A DNA stretch of 64,000 nt from Bagarius yarrelli (GCA_005784505.1 VCAZ01000201.1:281181-345180), one strand, 5' to 3'. Positions 27,001-36,392 are shown, counted from the stretch's first letter. Made by a program: numbers and translations. The notes: generated by a model from the sequence alone, not told the origin.

Positions 27001-30000
27001 TCCGCCAACACTGGGGGGAGCCCACTACCCAATCTGGCAACACTGGGCAGGAAACTCACCACCCAATCTGGCAACACTGGGCAGGAACCCACGCAATCTG
27101 GAAAACAATGGACAAGAACCCACCAAATCTGGCAACAATGGATGAGAACCCACCCTATCCGCCAACACTGGGGGGAGCCCACTACCCAATCTGGCAACAC
27201 TGGGAAGGAAACACACCACCCAATCTGGCAACCCTGGCACTCGGTTGCCCTCGGAAAGCGGATCAATCTCAGGTCAATCAGACTGACTGATTAAAAGCAA
27301 TAAAAGTGACGTAATTTTCACTCGATAATGTATCTGTCTGATAATTACAGTGCAGCCCTTTGTTCATACTGTAAGTGTGTGGGTGTGTGTGTGTGCACGG
27401 TGCAATATGACGGTCTGGAATTCTAGTCTTCCTGGAATCTGATCTGGACCAAATAAAGTGCTTAATCAACCAACGTCAAATATTACAACAATCTGGAACA
27501 TCAAACTGAGTGAGTGATGTAATGTTGTCTTTTTAGATTTGTTTAAGTTAAAGAATAAAACAATAAAATCTCACCTGCATGCACCTGGCACAGGTGAGAC
27601 AGTAGCAGTGAAGGACACGTCCTCAGAATTATCCACATTCTGACTTTCAGTCACAGATGCATCACTAGGACTGGACAGACTGGGTGTGTTCGGAGAGTCA
27701 GCTTCATCCTCGGGGGTAACGGAAGAGTCTGGATCACCCTCGGGTATTTCTGTCTCCGGAGGGTCCTTGTCCACCTGAAAATCCTTCAGAAGATCAGGAT
27801 AAACATTGACTGGCATGTACTGTAGTGGAACTGGAAGGTGAAGTTACAGGAAGGAGTTGGGTATGAGAGTACCTTATCAATAGCGTCATGCGGTACGACT
27901 TCCTGAGTTTGTTGCTCATCTGTGTGTGTCTGATGTTCTATGGTGGGAACGGCAGGAGGATCCTCACGCAGATCCTGTACAACAACAACACACAGCATTA
28001 ACACACTAATAATACAACGATCATATACATGAAATAGAATTTCTGTTCATATTTTTTGCTGTTTAGTTCAAGTTTTCCAGAAAATGAGAGATCTTTGGAA
28101 AAATCGCCACCTAAACTATAAATAAACTAAATGTGAGGTTTTCTACATTATAAACAAAGTCTCCAATCATACAACAACTGCTGTATGTCATAAAACTTGA
28201 AATTATATATAGGACAAAGACTGAATCCTGCCAGGACAAACAAAGACATTCCAGATACCATGGTTTGCTAGTAAAGCACAGAATACTAGCATCGGTCTCC
28301 CTCACAGACACAAATTAAAACATTTTTTGTTCTGCTGGTTAAAAGTCTCACATCTGGCTAGCAATAGTTAACTGGATTTATGTGTATTTATATATTCTGT
28401 GGAAGACCTAAGACTGAAAAACTTCGTCCAATCAAAAACTTCGGTCTGAACATTATGATAGTTTTTCCTAAATGACTGTTGACATATTTATTGAGTACCT
28501 CTGCGCACACTGTTCACGCAGACAGGATACGGTATGAGCCAGGGTTGCCAGATAGGGAAATATCCCATCCATTTGCGCAGTTTTGAATTTGATTGTGCAG
28601 GTACAAAATTTGGGATCAGTTTGGTGGTTTTGAAACATTTTATAGGTTAATTATTCAATAGACTGGGATTGCTGGGTAATTTTTCTTTTCAAATTTTTAG
28701 AATGGTTTGGATCTATCTGGCAACCTTGTCATCGGCACGTTCATGTACTGCACAATAAAAGGTTGGTTAAAAGCAGAGTGAAAACCTAAACTAATATTGA
28801 TGTTGTGTTTTCACTCTGGAGTCGACTACAGGAGTTAAAGGGTCTGAAAGATGATGATGTCATAGGTTACAGTATTTCTTTTGGACAGGTTGGGATATGG
28901 TGTGATTAGATTTTGGTGTGTTTTGATAGGAACTTTATGTATCTTTATGAATTAGTGTAAGTGCTGTTATTACCTGTACTATAAGTTTTCTGATGTATTG
29001 CTATGTCGTGTCTGGTCGTCTGGTCTGTACGTGTTTAAGAGGCGTGGCGTTAGACCACGAGGGAGGGTCGAAATCTTTCAGGGTTATCAGCCAGCATTTT
29101 CCAGAATGTCCCACTACACCTTCGCGGTCTCGGGGGATTGTCTTTGTTTGTTCTGACACCTGCTCCACCCCCACCCCCCTCTTTTAGCGGCTGTACTACT
29201 CTTTCTGTTATTGTAGGTGAAGGTGGATAAAAGAAAATGGTCCCTTGTGTGGAAAGCCAAAAGGGTGAATCTTTTTAAAATTTAATTATGATAAACAAAA
29301 ACCTTAAGGCCATATCTAACCCTGCTCTAATTACAAAAGTATATAGATGTGTAGAGAGAGAGAGAGATACACGGATAGACAGACAGACGGATCTGTATTG
29401 GCTTCTTGGAGAAAGATGAATGCTAATCCCAGTGGGAGAAGACTGAGAGTATCAGTGGTGTTAAATCTAAAATGATTAAAGCTTCTATTTTGGGTAAAGC
29501 GCTCACCTTGTCATTTTCTGTGTTCTCCTTGGACTCGTCCTGCTGATCAGGGACATTGGATGCGGTGTGTGGCTGATTCTGCTCTGAGCAGTGGCCATGG
29601 TGAACAGAATTCCTGTAAACACACCCAAATGTTAAGCTGTAATGACAGTCGTTAACGTATGTCACACACTTCTCGGTCGGATACACAATAAAAAGCAGTA
29701 AACGCAAGGTAAACGGTGTAATTCAGAGCTCGCCAAAATCGCTAGCCAGACGTTATTGTGTCTTCCAGTCGGGCTACCAAAATGTATAATTCATATAGGA
29801 AAAAAATAGATTTTAATATAGTTACTTTATTATGTTGTATGTAAATTTCAGGCATGAATAAATAATCATTAAATCCTAGACACGCCTGTGAGAAGGAATA
29901 AACACTGATAACTCAGTGGTGAAGGTGTTGGACTACTGATCGGAAGATCATGCACAAATACCAGACATGTAAGTGGAAATCCAAAGCCTACGCAAACAAA

Positions 30001-30810
30001 CAATAATGTGTAAATAAACGAATAAACATAAACTGATGGAAAGATGGAAAGAATAAATATAAATAACTAAACGACCAAACAAAAATGGCGAAATAAGAGA
30101 AACCGCCAAAATGCGCATAAATAAAACAATAAACAATATTTACTTTTATAACGTTCGGCAGACGTCCTTATCCAGAGAGACTTACATTTATCTCTTATAC
30201 AACTAAGCAATTGGGGGTTAAGGGCCTTGCTTAGGGGGCCCCAGCGGTGGTAATTAGGTGGTGTTGGGAATCAACCCCACAATCTTCCAGTTACCAGTCT
30301 AACACCTTAACCACTGCACTACCACCAAGTATAATCACTAACTCAAAAAACGAATGAAAATACACGAGCATAAATATATAATAACTAAAATATACACAAG
30401 GTCGGCTCCGTGGTGTAGCGGGTTAAGGCACCGGCACCCACATGCGCAGTTGTGCTACCGCGACCCGGGTTCGATTCTGGCTTGGGTCCTTACTGGTAAC
30501 CCCCCCCCCCCCATTCATTTTTATCTCTGTCTGTCCTATAAATAAAAAAAAATGCCCCAAAAATATTTCCTTAAATAACTAAAATAAAATAAAATAAAAT
30601 ACATACATTAAATTCTAAAAACATTTTCTGGATAAAAGAATCCTCATGCAAGTCTTTTTGTATTTAATTTAATGTACAACTAAACTTACTCGGTAAAATG
30701 TTATTGCCAACACTAATAACACTGTGGGTGCGACACAGTAAAAAAATATCAGCTCCTTATTTGCAAATGAGTAGAATTTTAGTTGGTTTAGAACTCTTTC
30801 AGTGACTCCC

Positions 30811-30901
<91 letters not shown>

Positions 30902-33338
30902 GCACCCTAAAGACGAAATTCAATATTCAAACGCAGCAGCTGTCAAAGTCACACAGCTTCTTTCCCACGTGCAGCTGTTGTGTAAGACAAGTGTGAAGTC
31001 CACGTCCTCGTCACACTAATCACCACCAGAACCCGGAGGTGATACGGTCTGACCCTTATTGTGTTGGCCATAAACCGCGTCACATTAGCTCGAACCGATC
31101 CGTACACTCGCTAACCCTATAGATTTCAATTCTTAGTTATAAACCCTCAGCAGTCTTCAGTGGATCCGGAGAAACTGTGCACTCGCTGTAAATATCAGTG
31201 AGGAATGAACACAGAGAGCACATACAGTGAGGAAATGCACAGCATGACCTGCTGACGGGCAATAAATTAACCATCTTAGATAAGATAATGACCGAAGAAC
31301 CAGCGTGGGTGGAAGAATGATGACTTCACACTCCATCAGCAAGATATAAACGCAGGGATACATTCATAACCACATGACATTATAAGAGTCAAAATGACAT
31401 CATTATACATTTCATAAGATTTATATGTTTATATTATTTATATATATTTTATAACACCACTGTGACGGTACATATACATACCGTTATTTTGTTAGTATAA
31501 GAAATGGTCATTCTTTCTATCCAGCACATCTTCCAGCATTTAAATGCTTGTATTTCCTACTATAGCAAATCATATACCGGTTTTCCACAGGGGCCGGTGC
31601 TGGGCCCGCAGCTAATGCTGAGCATTTTCACCAAAATAGAAAAAAGGGCCTGAGTTTCTGGATCCCTGGCTACAAACCAGGCCCTAAAACCCACGCTTAC
31701 TTATTATGTCACTTCCATATTATGTCAAAAAAACTTATTTGTCGCTTGAGCAGCCATGTTGCTGCCGTAACTGGCGTATCTTGGGAAATTTCTCATACCC
31801 CTACGTTTGAAGTGTGGTCCTGTATAATGTTCGTTTGTGTGTGTGTGTGTGTGGGGGGGGCTGGTCTAGTTCTTACTCCTACACCTACACCTTTAACCTA
31901 AAGAGAATTCAGACACTCTTACCCCTTTACATAAACGCCTAACAAACAGAGGGGTAGAGGACACTCCGGGACATGCTGACAGATAATGATCATCTTTGGA
32001 GGAACCTCAGCACCTCCATCACCACCACACCACACCATGCGGTCATTAATTATTACTGTTTGATACCATGACACAACTTTCTATTCTTTATGTTAATGCT
32101 CATTGTTTAATTACGTAACTCTGCAATTATAGATATACAGTCGTATCTTGACTTCGAGTGTCCCAACTAATGAGTTTTTCCTTGATACGAGTCGTCTCTT
32201 GGACGATTTTTGCTTTGATTTACGAGCTTCAGACCCCCAACCGCTAGTTAGCGTAGCGAACGATACAGTAAACGCCGTAACATCCGCTCAGCGTCCCATG
32301 TGTCACTCGATAGCTAGTCAGACATGCGCGTTAGCAAGTGGAGTCGTCTGATCTCCAAGGTAAACGCTGTACATTATACTTAATAAAACCAGTTTATTCC
32401 AGTACATCCTATTGTAGTGTTTTTATACAATATTCATTATTTATAAGTTTATTTTTTTTTAATTTAAAATCATGTAACAAAAATAATGTGTGTTTTTGGG
32501 GACCTGGAACGAATTTTATAGCATTTCAGAAAATTGATTTGACATACGAGTAATCTGAGTTACGAGTTCCGTCACGGAATAAATTTAACTCGTAAATCGA
32601 GGCACAAGTGTATATATTTAGTCTATGTTTAATTGGACATCCTAGCCATCTTTACCCTCGTAGCAGTGTTTAAATTCATCTGGAGGACCTGGTGTAATCA
32701 TAAAACACTCCTAATTCCATCCGGCACATACCAAACAACCTGGAAACTCGTCTACACCTTTACCCCGGAATAACAGATGAATGTAATAAAAGAAAAGAGG
32801 AAGCAGACGGGTAGATCATCCTACACTCCACAATCTAACGGAAAACCTGGACAGAAGTGTGTGTGGAAGTTCTCCGATTAAATCTGGAATCGATGAAATC
32901 AATGACCATAAAACACATACAGATGTCCATCACATCTGTCCAACACATGTGATGGACAGATGTGCAAATACTTTTGATGATATCAGCTGTCTAAGCACCA
33001 AACTATACAAAATACCAACAGCAACAAATTGGAAAGATTTAACCAAAGATCTTATTTTGCCTAAAAACATCATCCAGAGTTATAATAATTCAATAAAATT
33101 ATTATATTATTATTACTGGGTCACATGCTAATATCAACAGCAGACACTAGCAGGTGTCAGAGAAAAGTAGTTCCTCTCCCTGTCTGTCTCAGCTCGACAT
33201 TAATATAACAATACAAGACAATATAAAATAATAATATTAATTATTAGGAAATATTAGATTATTTATTAGGTCATTTTCTCACCAGAAACACAGCAGCACG
33301 GCGCTCAGGATAAACAGAGCCGCTTTCAGCCTCTTCAT
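9737..33338 (-). CDS. suco: SUN domain-containing ossification factor, complete 24-exon gene
   Basis: SUCO is an ER/nuclear-envelope single-pass membrane glycoprotein with a lumenal SUN domain; in mammals it is needed for collagen secretion and bone formation. Coding exons, in transcription order: 33283-33338, 29507-29612, 27873-27974, 27575-27774, 25601-25702, 23119-23230, 22844-22955, 22614-22735, 22034-22101, 21741-21848, 20531-20636, 19247-19267, 17930-17985, 17063-17145, 16902-16967, 16458-16535, 14218-14302, 12502-13734, 12132-12219, 11744-11848, 11502-11659, 10928-11016, 10297-10352, 9737-10207. All borders are GT/AG, all phases join, and the sum is 3783 nt (1260 residues plus stop), close to the mammalian length of about 1250. 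Diagnostic segments are IPTFDEWKK (exon 7), NYASVECGAKIL (exon 8), YPTNKWAKLGTFH (exon 11), [20 protein letters not shown] (exon 18) and RYRKQMEEMQKAFNKTI (exons 18-19). Exon positions come from reading splice motifs and phases, not from transcripts. Confidence 0.95.
11062..11402 (-). mobile_element. DANA-like SINE, suco intron 21
   Basis: The minus strand has a GGGGCAGC...GTGGTTTAGAGG head and the body GTGTGGAGTCGCTTCCTG, then CTCCGGGTTCTCCGG. The tail carries CACCCTTTCAGAGACGGCTG and a TTCATTCATTCA-type tract at 11062-11082. Other copies lie at 13870, 37775, 38336 and 39683. Confidence 0.75.
11502..12219 (-). CDS. suco: suco exons 19-21: coiled coil and transmembrane helix
   Basis: Exon 19 (12132-12219) and exon 20 (11744-11848) encode a heptad-like segment (YRKQMEEMQKAFNKT, QMLQKQLENVTQLVLNLS) with two potential N-glycosylation sites. 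Exon 21 (11502-11659) encodes VSDRHNYLLLSVLLCLLICI followed by IICVNYC, one hydrophobic helix at about residues 1008-1027. After it the chain turns cytosolic. The order coiled coil, helix, basic tail is that of SUCO. Confidence 0.92.
12250..12425. mobile_element. MITE-like remnant, suco intron 18
   Basis: GGGGTCGACGGATTATCAGCC and the following CCGATTTTCTG ... TATCGGTATCG resemble the short DNA-transposon derivatives with a TCGACCGATTATCGG-type core that are common in fish. Only one end is recognisable. Confidence 0.4.
12502..13734 (-). CDS. suco: suco exon 18: long Ser/Thr-rich region
   Basis: This 1233-nt exon encodes residues 528-939. Most is low-complexity Ser/Thr/Val/Glu sequence and probably disordered. 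Near its start, SWVVSLEEYLLQNCIPVP matches the position of a conserved SUCO segment. It ends in the conserved [20 protein letters not shown] motif. The acceptor joins the previous exon as AA+G (Lys) before MKQSETD. Confidence 0.9.
13865..14140 (-). mobile_element. DANA-like SINE, suco intron 17
   Basis: Same body as the copy at 11062: GTGTGGAGTTTGCATGTTCT near 14110, CTCCGGTTTCCTCCCAC near 14070 and CATTCAAACGGCTGGGATAG near 13935, on the minus strand. Confidence 0.7.
14565..14725 (+). mobile_element. tRNA-derived SINE (type 1), suco intron 16
   Basis: A degraded head with TTGATTCCCGGCACC (B-box-like) is followed by GAGCAAGGGCCTTAACCC and the tail GTAAGTCGTTCTGGATAAAG. The same family recurs many times in this window on both strands. 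Confidence 0.6.
14745..15050. repeat. Dispersed repeat with CACACAGTCACATGAC core
   Basis: The stretch AGTCACATGACACACATTAC ... AGTGAGATCAGACACTAATG ... GGTGTCCGGAACCTTTTGGCC is shared with 17225-17910 and, more weakly, with 56460-56660. It looks like a non-autonomous DNA element; its ends were not resolved. Confidence 0.5.
15468..15722 (+). mobile_element. tRNA-derived SINE (type 2), suco intron 16
   Basis: Head CAGTGGTGACTCAAATGGTT and GGGTTCAATTCCC (A- and B-box-like). Body CTTGAGCAAGACCTTTAACC and GCTGACCCTGCGCTCTGA. Tail GATGGAATATGCGAAAAATG. Related copies: 23304, 40136, 53133, 59118, and reversed at 52826. Confidence 0.7.
16389..16434. repeat. (TG)n microsatellite, suco intron 16
   Basis: Pure TG repeat on the plus strand, 24 nt from the donor of exon 16. 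The open frames that cross it on both strands are repeat products. Confidence 0.9.
17063..22735 (-). CDS. suco: suco exons 8-14: SUN domain
   Basis: Residues from about 264 to 451. In order: NYASVECGAKILASNPEAK (exon 8), TSAILMENVDVYMLNPCSNK (exon 9), ELCQPIQVKQLDIANFELFS (exon 10), RYPTNKWAKLGTFHARDERT (exons 10-11), MFTKYIK (exon 12), VELLSHFGSEHFCPLSLIR (exon 13), VFGTSMMEEYE (exon 14). This is the diverged SUN domain of the SUCO/Slp1 group. The Cys pair in exons 8 and 9 and the C-terminal Cys in exon 13 are kept. The domain acts in the ER lumen. Exon 9 is 68 nt and exon 13 is 56 nt. Confidence 0.92.
17225..17910. repeat. Dispersed repeat with an internal direct duplication, suco intron 13
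   Basis: A segment beginning CCTCAACATTAGTGTCTGAT and running to CACACAGTCACATGAC occurs at about 17467-17538 and again at about 17708-17780, roughly 241 nt apart. The right end carries GGTGTCCTAATACTTTTGACC. The family is the same as at 14745. Confidence 0.55.
18343..18373. repeat. Poly-T tract, suco intron 12
   Basis: 31 consecutive T on the plus strand, which is poly-A on the suco sense strand. It could mark an old retroposon tail. Confidence 0.8.
19247..19267 (-). CDS. suco: suco exon 12: 21-nt microexon
   Basis: The minus strand reads CTGCATCAG, then seven codons for MFTKYIK, then GTTAGC. It fits in phase between exon 11 (ending YAKYVK) and exon 13 (starting VELLSHFG). The resulting YVK-MFTKYIK-VELLSHFG agrees with the SUN domain of SUCO from other vertebrates. 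It is far too short to appear as an open frame. The next exon upstream lies 1263 nt away across a very long polypyrimidine tract. Confidence 0.85.
19395..20412 (-). repeat. About 1 kb polypyrimidine tract on the suco sense strand (intron 11)
   Basis: The plus strand is almost only A and G, made of AAAG, AAAAG and AGAG units with an A-run at 20303-20340. On the sense strand this is C/T-rich and lies between exon 11 and the 21-nt exon 12. A near-duplicate segment (AGATTAGGAATGATAAAAGT at 19622 and AGATTATGAATGATAAAAGT at 19324) shows part of it arose by duplication. The frames read through it on both strands (up to 355 codons) are artefacts. Confidence 0.9.
20795..21150 (-). repeat. Second polypyrimidine tract, suco intron 10
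   Basis: Plus strand of GAGA, GAAA and AAAG units, so pyrimidine on the sense strand; it lies just upstream of the exon 11 acceptor. It includes a (GA)n run near 21037-21070. Confidence 0.9.
21260..21605 (+). mobile_element. LINE reverse-transcriptase C-terminal fragment, suco intron 10
   Basis: The plus strand encodes TRLDRIRKEHLRGTAHVG and RLRWFGHVQRRD, the C-terminal end of a fish non-LTR reverse transcriptase. The same family, with RLRWFGHVQRRD-like sequence and an AGGAACAGCC...AAGAAGAAG tail, is found at 42860-43945. A 13-nt GGATGGGCTGGGT repeat (three copies) sits at 21518-21560. Confidence 0.75.
23304..23585 (+). mobile_element. tRNA-derived SINE (type 2), suco intron 5
   Basis: GGGGCAGTGGTGGCTCAAAG head, a partly duplicated GATCTGAAGACC/GTTCAA block, the body CTTCCTGCTCCAGGGGTTC and the tail AAGACAGGATATGCGAAGAA. 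Confidence 0.7.
23683..23936. mobile_element. hAT-like MITE with a hexamer microsatellite core
   Basis: Perfect 11-bp terminal inverted repeats TAGGGATGCAC (23683-23693) and GTGCATCCCTA (23926-23936). The interior carries (ATCGGC/ATCAGC)n at about 23815-23870. The TIR sequence is of the hAT type. No transposase is present; it lies in suco intron 5. Confidence 0.7.
24095..25245 (+). mobile_element. Tc1/mariner-like transposon remnant, suco intron 5
   Basis: Long inverted ends face each other. The left end, about 24095-24215, contains AACATCCAGAAAAAACACAT and AAATTGATTTGCATTTTAAT. The right end, about 25065-25245, carries their reverse complements (ATGTGTTTTTCTGGATGTTT-like and ATTAAAAATGCAGATCAATT). 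Inside, 24448-24530 reads MAKTKELSKNVREKIVDPHK, the start of a Tc1 transposase, but the frame stops soon after. The remaining interior (24530-25030) is deleted and rearranged. Confidence 0.75.
24272..24362. repeat. Short GGGGACTCCCTTAAA-type tandem inside the Tc1 remnant
   Basis: About six imperfect copies of a 15-17 nt unit (CTTAAAGGGGACTCCCT and CTCAAAGGGGACTCC). They sit exactly between GATTAGGAGCACT-like arms (AAATTAGGAGCACT before, AGTGCTCCTAATCTC after). Confidence 0.8.
26165..26338 (-). mobile_element. tRNA-derived SINE (type 1), suco intron 4
   Basis: Minus-strand copy: the tail complement CATTTGGCAGACACCTTTAT is at the left and the tRNA-like head complement (GAACCACTGAGCTACTACTT) at the right. 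Confidence 0.65.
26745..27245. repeat. Minisatellite, unit about 36-40 bp, suco intron 4
   Basis: Imperfect units of the form AATCTGGCAACACTGGGCAG plus AACCCACCACCC, with ATGGACAAGAACCCACC and CCAACACTGGGGGGAGCCCA variants. Long overlapping frames on both strands (for example 26725-27294 and 26937-27266) come from the repeat and have no domain. Confidence 0.9.
27575..29612 (-). CDS. suco: suco exons 2-4: acidic, Ser/Pro/Glu-rich lumenal region
   Basis: Exons 29507-29612, 27873-27974 and 27575-27774 encode residues 19-155. The region is rich in Glu, Asp, Ser, Pro and Thr (for example DEADSPNTPSLSSPSDAS), with no fold visible. In SUCO proteins this part is poorly conserved, so the assignment rests on splice phase and the flanking exons. 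Intron 3 is only 98 nt. Confidence 0.8.
30141..30330 (-). mobile_element. tRNA-derived SINE (type 1), suco intron 1
   Basis: CGGCAGACGTCCTTATCCAG at the left, GTTAAGGGCCTTGCTTAGGG in the middle, and the head complement ACCTTAACCACTGCACTACC at the right; minus orientation. Confidence 0.7.
30399..30515 (+). mobile_element. tRNA-derived SINE of another family, suco intron 1
   Basis: GGTCGGCTCCGTGGTGTAGC resembles a tRNA 5' half (A box). GACCCGGGTTCGATTCTGG is a good B box 60 nt later. It ends in a C-run. It differs from the two other SINE types in this window. Confidence 0.6.
30812..30900. repeat. (CA)n microsatellite, suco intron 1
   Basis: More than 40 CA units on the plus strand. Repeat frames on both strands are ignored. 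Confidence 0.95.
32138..32610. mobile_element. Mariner-like MITE, suco intron 1
   Basis: The left end CAGTCGTATCTTGACTTCGA and the reverse complement of the right end, CACTTGTGCCTCGATTTACG, align over about 22 nt with few mismatches. Both sides are flanked by TA (ATA before, TAT after). Subterminal CGAGT motifs repeat on both sides. No transposase. Confidence 0.55.
33283..33338 (-). CDS. suco: suco exon 1: start codon and signal peptide
   Basis: The ATG at 33336-33338 begins MKRLKAALFILSAVLLCF. This is a basic N-terminus followed by a hydrophobic core, a clear signal peptide as known for SUCO. The exon ends at TTCTG followed by GTGAGA with a phase that joins exon 2 to give W-N-S. The minus-strand sequence around the ATG has A at -3. 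Confidence 0.9.
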
Positions 33339-33620
33339 TATCGGTTACAAGTGCGAAGTAACATCGTTGTGCGTTGCCCGGAAGTGACTGAGTTACAAAA
33401 GTTTCAAGCAAAAGCACTCGAGTCCTGCGATTCCTCCCGACTTTAGACGATAAATAAATTCGTTACGACGGGGCAGATAAAGTAAAGAATCTTAGCCTTA
33501 GCGTTAGCGTTAGCATTAGCAACGTTACGTGGACAAGTGAACACAGTGCAGCTGAGTGTCCTGTGTACAACCTCGCAGCCAATGAGAAGAGCGCACAGCC
33601 GTGACGTACGAGGGGAGCAC
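33339..33620 (-). promoter_or_regulatory. suco: Presumed suco 5' UTR and promoter
   Basis: Position is the main reason: it lies directly upstream of the signal-peptide ATG. The stretch has more CG dinucleotides than the surrounding DNA and no TATA box at a sensible distance. No specific factor site is claimed. A TG microsatellite starts at 33682. Confidence 0.3.
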
Positions 33621-33679
33621 GTTTGAACACGCCTCCCTGTTTAACCCTTCCAGCGCCTCAGGAAAGTTCTGCAGTACAG

Positions 33680-33681
<2 letters not shown>

Positions 33682-33760
<79 letters not shown>
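33682..33760. repeat. (TG)n microsatellite between suco and the finTRIM cluster
   Basis: About 40 uninterrupted TG units on the plus strand, some 340 nt upstream of the suco start. Confidence 0.95.
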
Positions 33761-33766
<6 letters not shown>

Positions 33767-33825
33767 CATGTGTTCTCATGTGTAGTGTAACAAAAGTTTG
33801 CGGACACCTGATCACACTTTATTTT

Positions 33826-34258
33826 AAGTAAGTACGTAAGTAGGTAAATAAGTAAGCAAGTAGATAGGTAAGGTAAGTAAGGTAGGTAAGTAGGTAAAAC
33901 AAGTAAGCAGGTAGATAGGTGGGTAGGTAAGAAAACTAAGTAGGTAAGTAAGTAAGTAAGTAGGTAGATAAGGAGGTAAGTAAATAGATAGGTAGGTAAG
34001 TAACTAAGTGGGTAAGTAAGTAGATAGGTAGGTAAGTAACTAAGTAGGTAAGGAAGTAAGGAAGTAGGTAGGTAATTAGGTAAGTAAATAGGTAAGGAAG
34101 AAGGTAGGTAGGTGGGTAGGTAAGAAAGTAAGTAGGTACGTAAGTAAGCATGTAGGTAGATAAGTAAGTAAGTAGGTAGGTAAGGAACTAAGTAGGTAGG
34201 TATGTAACTAAGTAAGTAAGTAGGTAAGTAAGTAAGTAGGTAGGTAAGTAGGGAAGTA
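33826..34258. repeat. (GTAAGTAG)-type tandem array 1
   Basis: Tetranucleotide-derived array of GTAA and GTAG words (AAGTAGGTAAGTAAGTAGGTAG). On the plus strand it repeats the perfect 5' splice-site hexamer GTAAGT many times. Minus-strand frames of the YLPTYLLTYL kind are artefacts. Confidence 0.95.
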
Positions 34259-34561
34259 TGTCCTGCGATTTCTCCGGACTCTCTCCAGGCAATAAATAAA
34301 TTCCTCACAACATTATGACGGGGCAGATAGTCGGATCAAGCAGGAGACTTATGTTCCTCCATTTTATAGTTATATTTCTGACACTTGGCATTAACAGATG
34401 ACTTTGCTCAATATGACTTTTAATGGTTAATAGTTTTGCTCAGCGGCGCAGCAGTGGCAGGCGGACCCACAAACTTAACCAATGAGCTGCCACTTCCCCA
34501 GCAAATCTGGCAAATCATGTCTCCTCGGTAGCTTTCTGCACAGTGACATTGTCCTGCTGGA

Positions 34562-34932
34562 AAGTAAGTAAGTAAGTAAATGCGTAAGTAAGTAGGTAAG
34601 AAACTAAGTCAGTAAGTAGGTAGATAATTAAGTAAGTAAGTAAAGAAATAGGTAGATAGTTAAGTAATAAAGTCGGTAGGTAGGTAGGTAGGTAGGTAGG
34701 TAGGTAAGAAAGTAAGTAAGTAGGTAGGTAAGTAAGTAATTAAGCCAGTAGATAAGTAGGTAGGTAAGTAAGTAAGTATGTAGAAAGGTAGGTAAGTAAG
34801 TAGGTACGTAAGAAACTAAGTACGTAAGTAAATAGGTAAGTAGGTAGATAGGAAAGTAAGTAAGTAGTCAAGTAGGTAAGTAATAGTAAGTAGTCAAGTA
34901 GGTAAATAAGTAAGTTAGTAAGTAATAAACTT
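34562..34932. repeat. (GTAAGTAG)-type tandem array 2
   Basis: Same words as array 1, with a run of GTAG at 34677-34708. About 300 nt of non-repeat DNA, including a CTGCTGGAAAGTAAG border, separates the two arrays. Confidence 0.95.
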
Positions 34933-35639
34933 ACTGCGCTGTGAAATTTCTCTCTTTGCATACCTCTCTCTTCGAACCCCTGGAGCAGGGAAAATGAAGG
35001 TCTTTGCTCAATTGCCCAGCAGTAGCTGGTTAACAGTAGTGCAGCTTAAAACCCTGATTCTCTGATTAACAACCCAGATATGTTATAATATGTATTTAAA
35101 CAAAAATGTATAATTTTTTAGCATTATAAGGATACTAAAATTTGGCATCAAATTTCTTGGCAATGAAAAATATGCAAATATTGCAAAAGTTGATTTTTTT
35201 GTGTCCAGTAGAGCTGTGGTTTCCCTACATTTTTTTGTCCGAGACCCCCTTTTCCCCTACAAAATATTTTAGTGCCCCCTTTTACATTTAATGATATTAT
35301 CGCTCTCGGTAATTCCTGCATTTTGTGTTTCCAGTAGTTCTGCACTGCGCTACCACAAATTGGTGGTCTCTTCCTCACCTGAGGTCCAGTATGTCTGGTT
35401 CATTACTACCAGCTGCTGAAGGTGAATCAGTGACACTCGCTCGTTTTTTGGGGGGACGAATTACAAATTTGTTCAGGTTGCAACTCATTCACTTCATCTG
35501 TAACATCAAGGCGATGTTCCATCAGCCAGGCTGGTCAAACGCTGATTTCCGAAGTTTTTACCCCAAACAAATTAGCGAGGGGTAGAACCCGGATTTAAAT
35601 CTCTTCCTTCCACTCTTTGAGATCAAGTATCAAGAAGCT

Positions 35640-36353
35640 TTATTGTCATTTCGGCCATATATATATATATATAGCAGATGCAGTACACAGTGAAATCCTA
35701 CTTAATCAGTCTCACTCATGGGTTCCTCAATTCCTTTTGGGTCGGAAAAATGTTTTTACTGATTCTACAAAAGTACATTTACATTCTACGTACTTTCTTA
35801 TCCAGAGCGACTTACATTTAGTTCTTTTAAAGTCAAAGTCAAAGTCAAACAAGGCTTTATTGGCATGACCATAATTGTGTTACAGTTTTGCCAAAGCACA
35901 AAGAAGCAAATAAACAAATTAAAGACAAAAATATACAGAAAATATCTAAAAAATGTACAGAAAAACAACAGAGAAAAAGTCAGTAGTGAGATAATTAGAG
36001 GTATATGGGACAAACAGGGCTGTGTGTGTGCGTGTGTGTGTGTGTGTGTGTGCGTGTGTGTGTGTGCGTGTTACTGACTGTCCCTCAGTATGTGACAGGC
36101 GGAGACGTACTGCCCTGCTAAGACGCAACTCTCCCTCTTTTCTCCCAGTAGGAGGGGCAGTTTGTGAGTGTGGGGTAGGTTGATGAATTGGGGTGTATAT
36201 TTTGTACACTCAGTGAGGAAGTGCAGCTCTGTGTGTCTCCACGGCGTTGGTGTTGCAGTGTGTACACACTCTCTGATCTATAGGAAGCCATGATGCCTTA
36301 TAGCGTCCAGTCTCTATAGTCAGCGTGTGTCAGTGTGTGTGTGTGTGTGTGTG

Positions 36354-36392
<39 letters not shown>

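Noticed and set aside
26725..27294. Overlapping 180-190 codon frames, His/Thr/Gln- or Pro-rich
   Set aside because: Minisatellite within suco intron 4; both strands are open because of the repeat.
33766..34308. 180-codon minus-strand frame of YLPTYLLTYL repeats, membrane-protein-like
   Set aside because: It comes from the GTAA/GTAG tandem array and shifts frame with every odd unit; not a gene.
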